A DNA stretch of 64,000 bases from Metallyticus violacea (GCA_030762175.1 CM060833.1:9560501-9624500), one strand, 5' to 3'; counted from the first letter of the stretch, positions 33,296 to 45,740 are shown. A program made the numbers and translations. Notes: a model not told the origin generated them from the letters alone.

Positions 33296-33304
33296 TTTTT
33301 TTCT

Positions 33305-33456
33305 TTTTTGAATGATATTTAATGGCCATTTTTGCCACTGAGGCACCACAGGCGGTGATGATACATGAGATGATATGATATATTGGGAAAGGATTATTTT
33401 AAGGAAGGAAACGTTCCAGGTCTAAGTTTAGGGCACCTCTCCGACATTTGCCATTT
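33305..33456 (-). mobile_element. SINE A 3' half
   Basis: The tail and middle of SINE A on minus (from AATGGCCATTTTTGCCACTG to CCGACATTTGCCATTTA). The tRNA-like head is missing. It interrupts or borders the mariner relic at 32690-33295. Confidence 0.85.
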
Positions 33457-33581
33457 AAAAAGTGTTCAATAATTATTATTTATTGAATACCCCTCATAGT
33501 TGTTGTATTGACCAGTTACATAGCAACGCAACAATGGTTAGCCGCTAGCATTAGTATTAATTGTTAAATTATTGATATGTA

Positions 33582-35101
33582 CGAGGGTAGGTCCATAAGT
33601 TTCCGGTCTAGCAGATAAAGCTTATCGTCTTCACAAAACCCTTATCTGGTGTCATACCTTATCTGTTAAGTAAATAATTGCAGCAGTAACTGTTCAGTAT
33701 AGTTGCATAAAGAAGGCTATGTGTAGAATATTGTGACACATTAAAAATGGAGTATCGAGCTGTTATTAAGTTCTTCACAAAAGAACTTACTCCAAATGAA
33801 ATTAAACAACGATTGGACAGTGTATATGGGGAAGCACCCCTCTCAAATGCTACCGTAAAAGAATGGGCCAAACGTTTTGACTGAGTCGAGAAAGCATTGA
33901 AGACGAAGAGCGTGCAGGTCGGCCCTTGGAGGTGCTCACTCCTGAAAACATCGCTCTTGTGGAAGGAGAAATTATGGAAGACCGCCTGCTCAAAATTACA
34001 GAAAAACAGCAAGGCTGGGCCTTTCTAAAACAACTGTCCTTCGAATTATTCATAAACATTTAAACATAAATAAGGTTAGTGCAAGATGGGTGTCTAGACT
34101 TTTTTCCTCAGTCCAAAAGCAGCAACGAGTGATCTGTTGACAGGAATTTTTGGAGCATTATCGTGGCAACGTAGCATTGAAGACGAAGAGCGTGCAGGTC
34201 GGCCCTTGGAGGTGCTCACTCCTGAAAACATCGCTCTTGTGGAAGGAGAAATTATGGAAGACCGCCCGCTCAAAATTACAGAAAAACAGCAAGGCTGGGC
34301 CTTTCTAAAACAACTATCCTTCGAATTATTCATAAACATTTAAACATGAATAAGGTTAGTGCAAGATGGGTGTCTAGACTTCTTTCCTCAGTCCAAAAGC
34401 AGCAACGAGTGATCTGTTGACAGGCATTTTTGGAGCATTATCGTGGCAACGAGAGAAAAGTTCTGCAAACCATTGTTACAGGAGATGAAACTATGGTCCT
34501 CTACTGTGATCCCTTGTCTAAAAGAGAATCAATGGAGTGGCATAAACCTGGGAAGCACCGTCTCTAAAGGCCAAGGTCACTCAGTCTACGAAGAATTTCA
34601 TGGTCACAATCTTTTGGAACTGTGAAGGAACACTCTTCATTGACTTCAAGGAGAGGAACACCCAGTAAATGGCGAGTACTATGCTGGCCTACTGCACAGA
34701 CTACGTGCTTCCATCAAAGAGAAAAGGCGAGGAAAGCAGAGTGGTGGTGAGCGCCTTCTTCACGACAACGCGCTTGTGTACACAGCTCTTTTTGCAAAGG
34801 AAGCTGAGAAAAAATGTGGCTTCAAGGAGATCGATCATCTTCCCTACAGTTCAAATCTAGCTCCCAGTGACTATTTACTCTGCTTATAACTCAAGAAGAA
34901 CTTTCCAGGTAGAAAATTTAAATATGACATAGAAGTGATGGATGCTGTTTGTGCCCCTTTTGCAGACAAGATTTCTGACTATTTGGGGGGCGGGGAAATT
35001 GAAAAGTTAATTCAAAGATGCAAATTGAAAAGTGAAATATAGTTTTTGCCTTTATCATACCTAGAAAATGTCTAGGCCGGAAACTTATGGACCTACTCTC
35101 G
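33582..35101 (+). mobile_element. Mariner with both ends and an internal tandem duplication
   Basis: Same family as 23993-25223. The left end starts CGAGGGTAGGTCCATAAGTT. The right end, reverse complemented, starts CGAGAGTAGGTCCATAAGTT. TA flanks both sides. The 1,520-bp length is explained by a 280-bp direct duplication: unit 1 is 33893-34172 and unit 2 is 34173-34452. Confidence 0.9.
33748..35000 (+). pseudogene. Inactive mariner transposase in the duplicated copy
   Basis: The ATG at 33748 opens an HTH region like that of the 24.1-kb copy. A stop interrupts it near 33882 ('TTTTGACTGAG'). The HTH/linker part then appears twice, both copies ending at the same TGA ('CTGTTGACAGG'). The catalytic part has 'VTGDETMVLYCD' with the first Asp intact (about 34475), 'LLHDNALVYTA' (about 34750) and a third block 'LAPSDYLL' (about 34857) after frameshifts. 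Confidence 0.85.
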
Positions 35102-35327
35102 TACATGCAAAATTTGTGATTAATAATTATTTATCAACGAACGGAAATTGTTTATTCCCTACGTTTGGGAAACGCTGCGATATACACATCGTCTCCTTTT
35201 ATACTCCAACACAGTCGCTAAAGACTCCTGATTGGAAAGATCAGAGGCGTTCTCTGTATATATTTGCTCGTAAGTATTAATCTACTTTAATTGGTACTAA
35301 ACAGAAAGTGACTTGCAAGTAAACTAG

Positions 35328-35575
35328 ACCGCGGGTGGGCAATGTTTATCTTGCCATCTCGCACGACTGCTTTGCTTTTCAGTTTCACTTTGCCTTTTGA
35401 TGACCACAGACTCTTCTTGACTTGGGAAGAATGAATTTTTCTTCTTTTTGTTCTTCTCCTCATTGGTGCTGCAAACCGAAGGGAGCCCTGGCCTGCCGCA
35501 GCGATCTGTGCTTTCCCTTATGACTTCATTGATAAGGGCAGTATTGCATAGAACGTGATCCAAGAATACAATCAA
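35328..35575 (-). mobile_element. SINE D tail fragment and unassigned flank
   Basis: Bases 35465-35575 match the 3' part of SINE D as seen at 47360-47470 (GCAGCGATCTGTGCTTTCCC-type, then TTATGACTTCATTGATA). Bases 35328-35465 start GACCGCGGGTGGGCAATGTT, which resembles a hAT terminal repeat, but no second end was seen. Confidence 0.55.
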
Positions 35576-35644
35576 TAAATGCTTCCAACAGAGGATGGAT
35601 TCAGGTTATTTAGCATCATTTCAAGTGTTTGGATCGTAGATTTT

Positions 35645-35923
35645 TGTTTTATTTATGGACGCTCTTTAACATCTCAGGTCATCAGCGTCCCATTCTATTC
35701 AAGGCGTGAAACGGTCGACAAATTTTGCTCAGAGGCCTCTTCTTTCAGACTTGAGGTTTTTTTCGTGCCGTAAATGTACTACACGGGACCTACGGCTTCA
35801 CTTCCCTTCCGAAGGAAGCCATAGTTAAAATTTACGTCCAAAAATCCAACGGTCCTGGCCGTGACTGAAACCGCGATCTTGGATTTACGAGGTAAATATG
35901 GTTACCACTACACCACCAGGACA
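35645..35923 (-). mobile_element. SINE C copy C6
   Basis: Nearly full length on minus, from GGACGCTCTTTAACATCTCA to the head CACCACCAGGAC. The B box is decayed. Confidence 0.9.
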
Positions 35924-35929
35924 CGTATG

Positions 35930-36312
35930 TCTGGATGGATGACCTGGGGCGGAGGAAGACACTTTTGGTACTTGAGCGTTGCCCCCCCCCCCTTCGACCC
36001 CAATGGGGGACCCCACTACGGACTGCAGATGGGATCTCAACATGTGTGCAAAGTGTAAGCTACTATCGCACTGCGACAGTCCACATCGCCCTGCCACTTT
36101 CCGTCCTCTAACAGGACAAAGGGAATGAAATTATGTTAATGGGAGAGCGGAAAATTCTTAAAATGTAAATATCTATCCTAGCATTCGCCTAAGTGACCAG
36201 AGGAAACCACACAATAAATAAATAAAATCTAGTCAGGATGGCCGACCTAACGGGAACTGAGCTCGTGACCTTCCGAATGCGACTCCCAGTCGTTACCGCC
36301 CGATACCCCTCT
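35930..36312 (-). mobile_element. Candidate further tRNA-like SINE, single copy here
   Basis: On minus, 36312-36225 reads like a tRNA-derived head with GGGCGGTAACGACTGGGAGT and a decayed B box (GAGCTCAGTTCCCG). A moderately GC-rich body follows to about 35930, where SINE C6 begins. No other copy is in the window, so family status rests on the head alone. Confidence 0.4.
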
Positions 36313-36840
36313 AGGTGAATACATTGTGATTAGAAATTGAGAACGATTCAGTTAATCATTCAACAAAGTATCGTTTATTAACGTATTGGTTTAGCGGTTA
36401 AGTTCGTATTTCCTTACAATTTGCTGGTCAGTCATTTGACGCTGTGCCACCCAGTACATGCGTGCTCGTCAAGAATTCGTGTCATCATTATTGAGAAAAA
36501 TACATGTCGCTATTCTCAGTATCAAATTGTGTTTATTCATACAGTTAAACCACCTGAGTGAACAAAGGTTCTTGTGTGAAGGTACCGCATGTCCCTGGAC
36601 GCCATAACTTCCGGTTTTGCTGTGGAAAAAGCGATTGGCAATTAAATTTAATTTGTTCATTTAAAGAATGAGATTTAAATTTCTCCGAATTTTAAAATAT
36701 AAAATTTCTTAAAATGACGATGTTAACTTAAAGTTGAACATGTGTCCTTTATAATACCGGTTGTGACGTCATTGATTCGATATCATACTCCTTATTAGTG
36801 CACTTCGAAAGAAGTTATAAAAGATTTTTTAATTTTTTTT
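36312..36840. other. Unassigned stretch
   Basis: No coding or shared-repeat signal was recognised. A T run lies at about 36830-36848. Confidence 0.5.
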
Positions 36841-36889
36841 TTTTTTTTAAATTTGCATCGATTATACTTTATAGGCACCAAAAACGACG

Positions 36890-37682
36890 ATGAAAAATGA
36901 TATTTATGGGGGTTTACCTGAAACTTTAAATTATAAATATATATTCTTTTGCCACGAAATTTAAATAAAATTAGAAAACATTTGTATCTGAAAACCAGGG
37001 AATTTGGAAAGTAGGAGTGGGGCTATAACTGAAAACTAAAGTTTTGTAATCCCCAAGGACGACGATTAAGGTGGTCCGGGGAGGGCGGATTTGGCAATCG
37101 AGGGGATTGTTATTGTTAGCATTATAAATACTGTGTCATGTGAAACAGTATAGGGGGAATAGTCCGCTCTTGCTCGTGGAATAATCGAACTTGCCTTTAC
37201 AGCGGTCGTCTTGCGTTTTACCCAACGGCAGCGGGAAAAGCCGAATTCCAGAGAATACTGGAGCGATACGGAGCGATGTACAAATCTTAAGCGGTGATGT
37301 ATGTACTCTATCAACCTTGGTAGTGTAAAGTGTACAATAAATGCAGGCGGAGAGAACACAACGGTTTTGGAAAACAGAAAAACGAGCAATCGTACGTCTA
37401 AAATTAACTATGTAACTTAAATGTTAATTACATTCCGTTTTAGTTGTTATACAGCTAAGTGCAATTGTAATCGTTAAGCTAACAATATAACACGTAAATA
37501 AAGTAATAGTGATACGGACAAACCATATACTTTTAAGTATGAAAGTTATGTTTTTATTATATATATATATATATATCTTTAGTTAGCGTTACTTGTTTTT
37601 TTACTACATTCTCCGCTCTAGCGCTCTGTAATAACCTTTACAAATTCAATTTGCTGAGGAATTCGCTTAGTTTACGCAGCTC
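36890..37682 (+). repeat. Repeat E partial copy E3a
   Basis: Array-like sequence at about 36890-37060 and the right-end block at 37612-37682 (GCGCTCTGTAATAACC, then GAGGAATTCGCTTAGTTTAC) flank about 500 bp of unrelated, unassigned sequence (37070-37590) with an (AT)n run near 37558-37576. Confidence 0.65.
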
Positions 37683-37929
37683 CTGTGTTACAAATGTTTC
37701 TATGTTTTAGCCACAGGAAACAATGCACCTTCAAACGCAGTTATATAAGTATATTGGATTAAAGTATGAAAAAAAACGTTAATTAACGTTGAATGTGTCC
37801 AGAACGTAACAAATCTTTATTAACTGCTACTTATAATATTTAATTACAGTATCCCAAGTGCTTTAAATTATTTTGTTTTCCTGAATACCCCCGAGGGAAT
37901 TTAGAAAACTCGGCACCTCTGTTACCAGT

Positions 37930-39685
37930 AATTAGCTAATTCCGAAGGAATGAAGCTATTTCAGCTGTATCCGTAAAACCTGTGCGAGTGTGTTATCGCT
38001 CTGGCATCCGCAATTTTTTTAGTTTTTCTCAACGAAACTCGGCACATAGCCATCAATTAATAAACGATTCGTCGAGTTCGTTAACCAACAAAATTGGGCC
38101 ATTGGGGATATGGGTTAACCTAAAGCGAACATTTGTAAAAAATATATATATAAACAATCGCCCTAGTGGCCGCAATTTTTGCTATATCTAAACGAAACTC
38201 AATAAAAATCTTTAAAATAAAAGTAGTTTTCGAAAATCACGACAATCGGGCCACTCGGAGTAGGGGTATACCTGAAAAACGTTTGGGAGTTGAAGGAAAT
38301 TTAAAATTCGCTCTAGCTGCTGCAATTTTAAACATTTTTAAAGGAAACTCGATATATACCATTGAAATAAAGTAGGAAAAGAAGTTTTCGAAAATAAGTG
38401 AAATCTGAGCATTAGGAGGGGAGATTTGCCTGCACACAAATTAAAAATAGCCTTAGTGGCATTAATATGTGACTTTTTCGCAATAAAACACCGTACATGC
38501 CATTTAAATAAAATAAGATAAATAGTCTCTTAAAAATCAAAGGGTTACCTGAAACCCAAAATTTAAAAATCACCCTGGTAGCACCAATAGTTTTTTCTTC
38601 ACAACAAAACTCGGCATATGGCATTTAAATCAAATAAGAAAAACATTTTTTTTTAAAAAAAAATTATCATCAAAAACTTCTGGGAGTTAAGCCCAAATTT
38701 AATAATAGATCTTATGGCCGAAATTTAATTTTTATAAGAAATTCGATATATGCCATTGAATTAAAATAAGAAAGAAAAAAAAAGTACGTGAAAATGAGTG
38801 AATTTGGACAATTAGCAAGGAGTAAGGGATTGAAATTTAAAAATCGCTGTAGTATAATTATATTTTTTTCAACCGAAACTCCGAATATACCATTTAAACA
38901 GAACAAGGGAAATAGTTTCTTAAAATCAATGAAATCGGACTATTAGCAGGGCAGTGTTTGCCTGCACCCCAAAATTTAAACATTGCTCTCGCAGCACCAA
39001 TATTTGGTTTATTTTTTCACGACAAAACTCGATATATACCATTAAAAAATTTAAGAAAAATAGTTTCTGAAAGGTAGCGAAATTGGACTATTAGGAGTAA
39101 CACTTTAAGGTATAATTGAAAATTATAAAGGGCTCTTGCGATTAATTTTATCTATATTGTTTTAAAATGAAAGGACAAATTAATTCAACATATGTATTTA
39201 TAACGATGCATGTGTTTTCTATGTAACAAAAGTATCGTCGTGAAGATATCAAATGTGAAATATTAATCTAAAATGTGTTTGAGAATTATGTTTGTATGTA
39301 AGAGCGCTCTGTAATAACCATCAGAAAACGTTTGTGTTACATGTTTTTACTACAGTAATATTTAAATTAAATTTCAAAGCCACTGAAAATCGATGTAACT
39401 TTCGATTGTTTTTATTGGCTTTGTATATTGCAATTGTTTTTAAATAGTAATACGTTTTTGTTTTATTGAAACATATGAACATCATCTTCTTGAATACTCA
39501 ATGTAACTCGAAACTTTCTGTTATTTCTCTCCATTTTAGAGAATGTAAAGATATCAAGGACTCAATTCATAAACATGGTTACATTTAAAAAATTTAATTT
39601 TATTCACTTAGCATAACTTTATATTTCAGTAATTGCACGTTTTATTTAGTTAACAGTATACCATTAATTTTTGCGGTTTAATCTC

Positions 39686-39719
<34 letters not shown>

Positions 39720-39905
39720 TTCTAAAATGTGGTTTCTGTTTTGAAATACTTATAGATTACAAGAATTCTAATTCTGTTCTCTAATACCACACAGTAATGC
39801 TATTTCTTGTTTCATTTCATTAATTAATAAGGTCATTGTTTGGATTTTTTTTAAAGTTACTCTACTTGATGAGGAACTCGTTTAGTTTACGCAGCTCTTT
39901 TGTGA
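37930..39905 (+). repeat. Repeat E copy E3b, longest, about eight tandem units
   Basis: The left end has TAGCTAATTCCGAAGGAAT (37935-37953). Tandem units are marked near 38153, 38301, 38441, 38563, 38700, 38837, 38976 and 39116, spacing mostly 137-148 bp with one of about 121. Then come GCGCTCTGTAATAACC (39303-39318), a unique block, an (AAT)n microsatellite (39687-39720) and the right end GATGAGGAACTCGTTTAG (39869-39886). No ORF longer than chance. Confidence 0.85.
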
Positions 39906-40625
39906 CGTACTTTTTTCATTTGTCTATACAGTGTAGAAAATGACACCAGATCGTGCAGTTAAGTAGTGTGTTGCAAACTGGTACGGTTATTCTACACTTT
40001 CCCCTAATCTTTATATTATTGCAACGTCTTGCAAACATCTTGCTAGAGCTTCGTGAAGCTTACCTGCTCGAGGAAGCAGGGTCCTAAAAACACATGTGTT
40101 CGGGGAGGGAAAGAACTGCCCTGAGAGGTGGGTTTCAACAAGTGGTCCACAGCTGTAAACAACAGGAAGCTGGAAAGGGCCGGAAGTACACATCTGTATT
40201 CTACGGCACGTCTGTTGGGAGGGAGCGCTTCCCTAAACACGTGTGTTCAACCTTCTGCATATGGTCAGTGTTTCTAATGAGGCTACCCTAATTTGCTGTA
40301 TATTTTTCTGTACATTCACAAATTTTATTTTGAGTTCCTATGTCCAAAGCATCCTGAAACGTTTTATTTTATAAATAAGGCTATTCTAAAATCACCTCGC
40401 ATGACCATCACTTTGGCGAATTTTTTATTTCTTGCATATAAAAAACGCCAAATTGTCCGTAAAGAAATGGAATCTGATTAAAACAACATTATAAAATTAT
40501 AAACATGAAAAGTTATACGAAGCAGTTTTGTTATCAATGGCAAATATGGAACAGTGCGGTTACTAAGTAATTGAAGGGTATGAACGCAACAGAAATTCAT
40601 ACAGACACGACAAACACTCTGAGTT
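39905..40625. other. Unassigned stretch
   Basis: The first 100 bp resemble the sequence after the right end of E3a (37683 on). Bases 40040-40260 are less AT-rich with short ORFs lacking domains. ACACATGTGT and ACACGTGTGT near 40089 and 40237 are small palindromes. Confidence 0.5.
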
Positions 40626-40627
40626 GT

Positions 40628-40912
40628 TCATTTGTTTTATTTAAGGACGCTCTTTAACATCTCAGGTCATCAGCGTCCCATTCAATTCAGGGCGTGAAAC
40701 GGCCGACAAATTTTGCTCAGAGGTCTCTTTTTTCATGCTTGAGGTTCTTTTACATGCCGTAAATATACGACACGGGACCCACGGTTTTACTTCCCTTCCG
40801 AAGGAAGTCATACTTAGGAATTTTATGTCCGAAAAACAGTTCATCGACCCTGGCCGGGATTGAACCCGTGATCTTGGGTTTACAAGGCAAATATGGCTAC
40901 CACTACGCCGAC
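40628..40912 (-). mobile_element. SINE C copy C7
   Basis: Full-length on minus with intact B box (GGGATTGAACCCGTG on plus) near 40856-40870. The head end has diverged (ACGCCGACCTCC). No clear target duplication was found. Confidence 0.9.
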
Positions 40913-41215
40913 CTCCTTTTTCCATGAATCATCTGTGAGAGAACGCTTATTCGCTACTTTTTCGACGATAAAGTCATCACTGACAACATATGACCCCCTC
41001 GGTCCCACGATATAACGCCCTGAGGCATTTAGAGAAAAAGTGCAAAGACACCTTCACACACATTAGATGAATTGAACTATAACATATGAAGAATTTTCTT
41101 CTATTTCTCGGAGGAAACTGCAGAGGGCAATGGTTAATTTCATAAGCCCATACCTAAAATTTATGGAAAATGAAGGGAGGCAGTTCCAGCGTCTTTTTAC
41201 TTGATAAAGATGAGT
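40913..41215. other. Unassigned stretch
   Basis: No repeat family or coding signal was recognised here. Confidence 0.5.
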
Positions 41216-41218
41216 AAA

Positions 41219-41776
41219 TGTAGCGTTTTAAGTATTAGTAATAATTTACGCGATATTGCGGTCAGGGGCAAAAGCATGAGATTTAAAAAGCGGATTGGGA
41301 GTTTTCAGTTGCTAAGAGTACTTTAAAGCGTTTGGTTGCAGAAACGGAGACATCTCCAGAGGTTGTAGTATGTAGGAAGTTAGGCAGGAAGACAATTTTG
41401 CCTGCTGGGTTTGTAGAAGAACTCGTCAAGTATCTGCTTGTTATTGGAAGTCAATGTTATGGCTTCACTAGAAAAGACGAATTTGCTGAACGAAATGAAA
41501 CACTTGCTGAGGTCAGTCTTATGTTCCTTCCGCTTGAGCGAGCATGTTTCTCAGGAACAAATATATCCTGTTCCTCAGCCAAAGAAGAAGACCTCAAGAA
41601 GATATCTACAGCAACATTTATTACAGCTTCCCCATATAAAAGGAATTTAGCAGAGGGGGATAAGAAACGCAGGGCAAAGAAAGACAGGGCTGCTTAAACA
41701 GTACTTTCTGATGCACAGGATAAGACGAAACATGCACTAGGAAGGAAGAAAACCGTTTGACGAATGTGAAGATGAT
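41219..41776 (+). pseudogene. pogo/Tigger-like transposase relic, part 1
   Basis: 'FSVAKSTLKRLV' (about 41300-41336) is the end of the first HTH. 'KLGRKTILPAGFVEELVKYL' (about 41377-41436) and 'CYGFTRKD' follow as the start of the CENP-B-like HTH. The DDE catalytic part is deleted. After a frame change a lysine-rich C-terminal region appears ('RNLAEGDKKRRAKKDRAA', to 41697). An open 121-codon frame (41332-41697) spans these joined parts but lacks catalytic residues. Confidence 0.65.
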
Positions 41777-42039
41777 TTTTAATAGTGTGTAACGTCCGTT
41801 TTTACTCAGGCACCACAGGCGGTGGACACTGATGATCCATGAGATCAAATTATATATTGGGAAAGGATATTCTTTAAAGGAAGGAAACGTTCCAGGCCTA
41901 AGTTTAGGGTACCTCCCCGGCATTTGCCATTTATGAGGACTGAGGAAAACCTAGAAAGAAATAACCTCAGTTAGGGAGGACGGTCGTGGCGGGATTCGAA
42001 CCCGACCTCCCGCTCACAACCTCGGCCGCCCGTAGCGGT
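41777..42039 (-). mobile_element. SINE A copy in the pogo-like relic
   Basis: Near full-length on minus, with a short deletion in the head (CCGACCTCCCGCTCACAACC). GATGAT sequences flank both sides (41770, 42045), but a convincing long duplication was not found. Confidence 0.85.
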
Positions 42040-42190
42040 ATTTCTGATGATCATGTATCCATAGTTACTGACAGCAATGAACACATGATCATCATGTGGT
42101 CTCCAAGCAAGAAGGACACAGAGCGCATTTTCTGCAATGGTAACTTTGAGGAGAAGAATGGGTAAAATGTGGTGTCACAGGCCTATGTTG
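42040..42190 (+). pseudogene. pogo/Tigger-like transposase relic, part 2
   Basis: After the SINE, coding-like sequence resumes with 'DDHVSIVTDS' and then 'IFCNGNFEEKNG' (about 42125-42160). The latter resembles the cysteine-containing C-terminal end of some pogo/Tigger and jerky-like proteins (CNG.Y..EKNGE.W..C). It ends in a frameshift. Confidence 0.5.
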
Positions 42191-43200
42191 GATCTACATT
42201 TGTAAATGATAGTGAAATTAGTCTATAGACTTCCTTTTTAAGGCTGTTTTTCATCTTTTTATGCAGTTTTAATACACCTCTGCATTGGAAAGTATAGAAA
42301 TATAGTTCAATTCGTTCAATTTAGTCTTACTTTGTTTATTTCGCTTTCCTGTCCAGTAATTGTACTTAATATATTGCGGGGGCAGTGTTTCTAGCATATT
42401 TCGTCATGTGAGAATAGTTACACATGTTTATTATAAATAAAACATATGAATAACTACTTAGCATATATGGCTTTGAAAGGTTCTCCTTAAAGAGCCAGAA
42501 ACAAAAGTGGGTGCCATATTACCACCTTTTTCTCTATGTTAAATTTTCAGCATAGTCTTAATAATAAAAACTCTGGCGGAGGAAAATCTGTTAAACATAA
42601 CGTAATATGCCTCAGCACGTTTTTACTAATTAAGTACATAAAACTAAACTGGCGTTTTATTTTCCTGGAGGGAACTATAAACCATATGGAAGACGGGGAT
42701 AAAGAAACGCAGAGTAGACCATCTGCCACAGATAGGAATCATCAATCATAACAGTCGGCATGGGAAAGGGAAAGAATTACTTTTTATTGTCTTATCTCTT
42801 TACCTGCATCATTCGTAACACACTCTCAGATTTCCAATTAACGAAAGAATGGACTGTACAACTCCCCACGAAATCGGTGCATTATCCCTGCTGGGATGCT
42901 AATGTGCTTTTCCTCCATTTAATTTAAGGGAGAAATTGACTGGGGAATTTTTATATTTTTTAACATTCAATCTAAACATTTGAAAGCACATTTCAAATAG
43001 TCTCACACCGTGAATAATTACCTATTTAAAATAAATGCAATTTAAACAAGAAATATCCATTTACATATTGATGGGAAGCTTTGAAACCAATGTTGACTAA
43101 TTTTAAATTTCACCCCTTCACTCCAGCAACTCCTATTTGAAATTTCAAATAGCAACCCTACCTTTTGATGTTTAAAGACAATACAAGTGTTGTGTGTCTC
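42190..43200. other. Unassigned AT-rich stretch
   Basis: No repeat shared with the window and no coding signal was recognised. Confidence 0.5.
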
Positions 43201-43204
43201 TTGT

Positions 43205-43905
43205 TTTTTAGCGAATTACGGAGGAATGCAAGCCTTTTCGGTTGAACAGTTGAAACGATTTTAAAACTTTCTTCAAATCTCTATTGATGTTACTTATTGC
43301 CACCAAATTAACGATGGAAAAAAAAAAAAAAAAAAAACTGTGTGTGTGTCAACGCTGTAGGAGCCGCAATTTTTATTTTTTCTTAACAAAACTCGGTACA
43401 TGCCATTGAAATAATATAACAAAATTAGTTTCCCAAAATCAGGGAAATCAGACCATTTGGAGAGGGGGTATAGATGAAAACCCAAACGTAAAAATCGCCT
43501 ATAGCGACAACAAATTTGTTTTTCCGAAACGAAACGCAGTATATATCATTTAAAAAATAAGAAAAACAGTTTCTGAATATCAGAATCGGATTAGAAGTGT
43601 GGGTATATCTGAAAGCTGAAATTTAAAGCGTGTGGGGTAAATCAAAATTTAATAGTCGCTCTAGCGGCTGCAGTTTTTGTTTTTCTCAGCGAGACACGGT
43701 ATATGTCATTGAAATAAAACGAGAAAAATATTTTTGAAAATAATCGAAATAAAACATTAGGAGTGGAAGTTTGCCTAAAACTCGCTCTACGTGCACCAAT
43801 GTTTATTTTTTCGCAACGAAACTCGGTATATACCATTTAAATAAAATATGAGAAATAGTGTCTGAAAATCAGGGAAATCGAACCATAAGAAAGGGGGGAT
43901 GCTTG
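43205..43905 (+). repeat. Repeat E copy E4, left end and array
   Basis: The left-end motif TTAGCGAATTACGGAGGAAT at 43208-43227 is followed by about four tandem units marked near 43349, 43497, 43662 and 43783. The right half is missing: similarity stops after 'AAATCGAACCATAAG' near 43892. Confidence 0.75.
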
Positions 43906-44499
43906 CAACTTGTTACTTGGTCTATGTAAGCCCTGCCTATGTCCGGTTCCTTTGCTGTGTATGTCAGAGTTTTTTATGAACACTATTTAGTTGCCTATTA
44001 CAAGTAAAAGTACAGCTACGATGTACTTGCAAGCTAGTGGTAAGCCTCCAAATGCTTTCAATAGTAGTTTACAATAAGTTGATTGTTTTGCCCCGGCCAT
44101 TATTTATTACTTTTTTGTATAAGAAATGTTTTTTGGCATTTACTGAATTGCATCAGAACATTCTTACATAAGTTATTAAGGAATGGAAGTGAGCATAATA
44201 CATTATTTTTATGACGCTTTTGTTTATAAAATGAATTAATGATCTGATTGCTAAACATTACCGATATTTTTTGGGTAAGATGTAATAAATATGGTATTTC
44301 CAATTCATATTATGATCAATAACAAGAGCAAAAAAAAATATATGTTAGTAGATTTTGTGATTTCATTGTCTTCATACAGTATCTTTAGATCCGTAACGTT
44401 TTATTTTTTGTGTGAAAATAAATATATTTACTTTTTTCAAAGTTTGTATGATTTTTGCTACTGTCAAACTCGATATTTACTGTACTGACATTGCATTTC
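43905..44499. other. Unassigned AT-rich stretch
   Basis: Nothing recognised. Short ORFs lack domains. Confidence 0.5.
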
Positions 44500-44513
44500 T
44501 CTTCTAGTGTATA

Positions 44514-44803
44514 CCGCCACGGGTGTTCGAGGTCGTTAAGGCGCGGACTCGTGAGCGGGAGGTCTGGAGTTCGAATCTAGCCAAGACCGTTTTCCCTGAC
44601 TGAGGTTTTTTTCCAGGTTTTCCTCAGTCCTTATAAATTCTAAATGCCGGGGAGGTACCCTAAAACTTAGGCCTGGAACAATTCCTTATTTAAAAATAAA
44701 TCCTTTCCCAAAATATTTCATTTCATGTATCATCAGTGTCCATCGCCTGTGGTGCCTCTGTAGCCAAAACGGGCGTTAAACACCATTCAATCATTTATTT
44801 CAT
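44514..44803 (+). mobile_element. SINE A copy with perfect 14-bp duplication
   Basis: Full length. A and B boxes are readable (CGAGGTCGTTAAGG; GAGTTCGAATC). TCTTCTAGTGTATA is repeated exactly at 44500-44513 and 44804-44817. Confidence 0.95.
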
Positions 44804-44844
44804 TCTTCTAGTGTATAATATTGAAAAGGAAAAAAAAGCAAGTC

Positions 44845-45740
44845 ACATATGAGCTGCGTAAAATAAGCGAATTCCTCAGCAATTAGAATGACTTCAAAAA
44901 GGAGTTAAAAATCCAACAATGCCCTTATTATTTAATGAAATTAGTTATAGAACTACTGTGTGGCATTAGCATGACAAATTCCAAAGCTAACTAATAAATA
45001 TATAATACATTACATAACTATGTTTATATCTTTTTTCCCTTAAATAATTACTTGAAAATAAATGTCTAGAGCGAAATTATTCTAATTTTCAAAAGTAAGG
45101 GGAACGAAATTAGAGCTAGTGCAGTCTATAAATATTACAAAAAATCACATTTTTAGAATTATTATTATTTATATTAAATCACAAAATTAATGGTATACTG
45201 TTAATTAAATGAAATATATGACCACTGATAGATAAAGCTACACTGTGTGAGCATTTTTAAACATTTTAATGTGACGATGTTTATAAATTATTTTTACATT
45301 CATTAAAATAGAGAGAAATACTGAAAGTTTCGAGTTACATTGTGTATATAAGATGATGTTCATATGTTTCAATAAAACAAAAACATGCTACTATTTAAAA
45401 ACAATTGCAATATACAAAGCCAATAAAAACAATCGAAAGTTACATCGATTTTCAGTGGCTTTGAAATTTAATTTAAATGTTATTAACATGTAACGTAAAC
45501 GTTTTCTGAAGGTTATTACAGAACGCTCTTACATACAAATATAATTCTCAAACACATGTTAGATTAATATTTCACATTTGCTATCTTCACGACGATACTT
45601 TTGTTAAATATATACATTTTTCATCATTGTTGGAGTTTAATAAGCTAAGATCGATAAAGATTTAAAGTCCCCCCCCCCCCCCGCTAAATCTTTTCATGGG
45701 TACAACCGCAATAGCTACTTTTCTTTGGTATTCGCTAAAA
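44845..45740 (-). repeat. Repeat E copy E5, lacking the tandem array
   Basis: The right-end motif GAGCTGCGTAAAATAAGCGA is at 44849-44868, a short ATT microsatellite at about 45166-45182, and the unique block is co-linear with E2 up to 45610. The left end (GGTACAACCGCAATAGCTAC, then TATTCGCTAAAAG) is at 45698-45740. Where E2 has about six units E5 has only about 60 bp, including a C run at 45669-45682. Confidence 0.8.

Noticed and set aside
38153..39116. CRISPR array
   Set aside because: The units are about 137 bp, degenerate along their whole length and not repeat-spacer alternations; the genome is eukaryotic.
40085..40252. Inverted repeat element bounded by ACACATGTGT and ACACGTGTGT
   Set aside because: Each is a short self-palindrome. 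The flanking bases do not pair beyond it, so there is no arm structure.
41332..41697. Host gene of 121 codons
   Set aside because: The ORF joins pogo/Tigger-like HTH and C-terminal words with the catalytic middle missing, and its continuation is split by a SINE. It is better read as a transposase relic.
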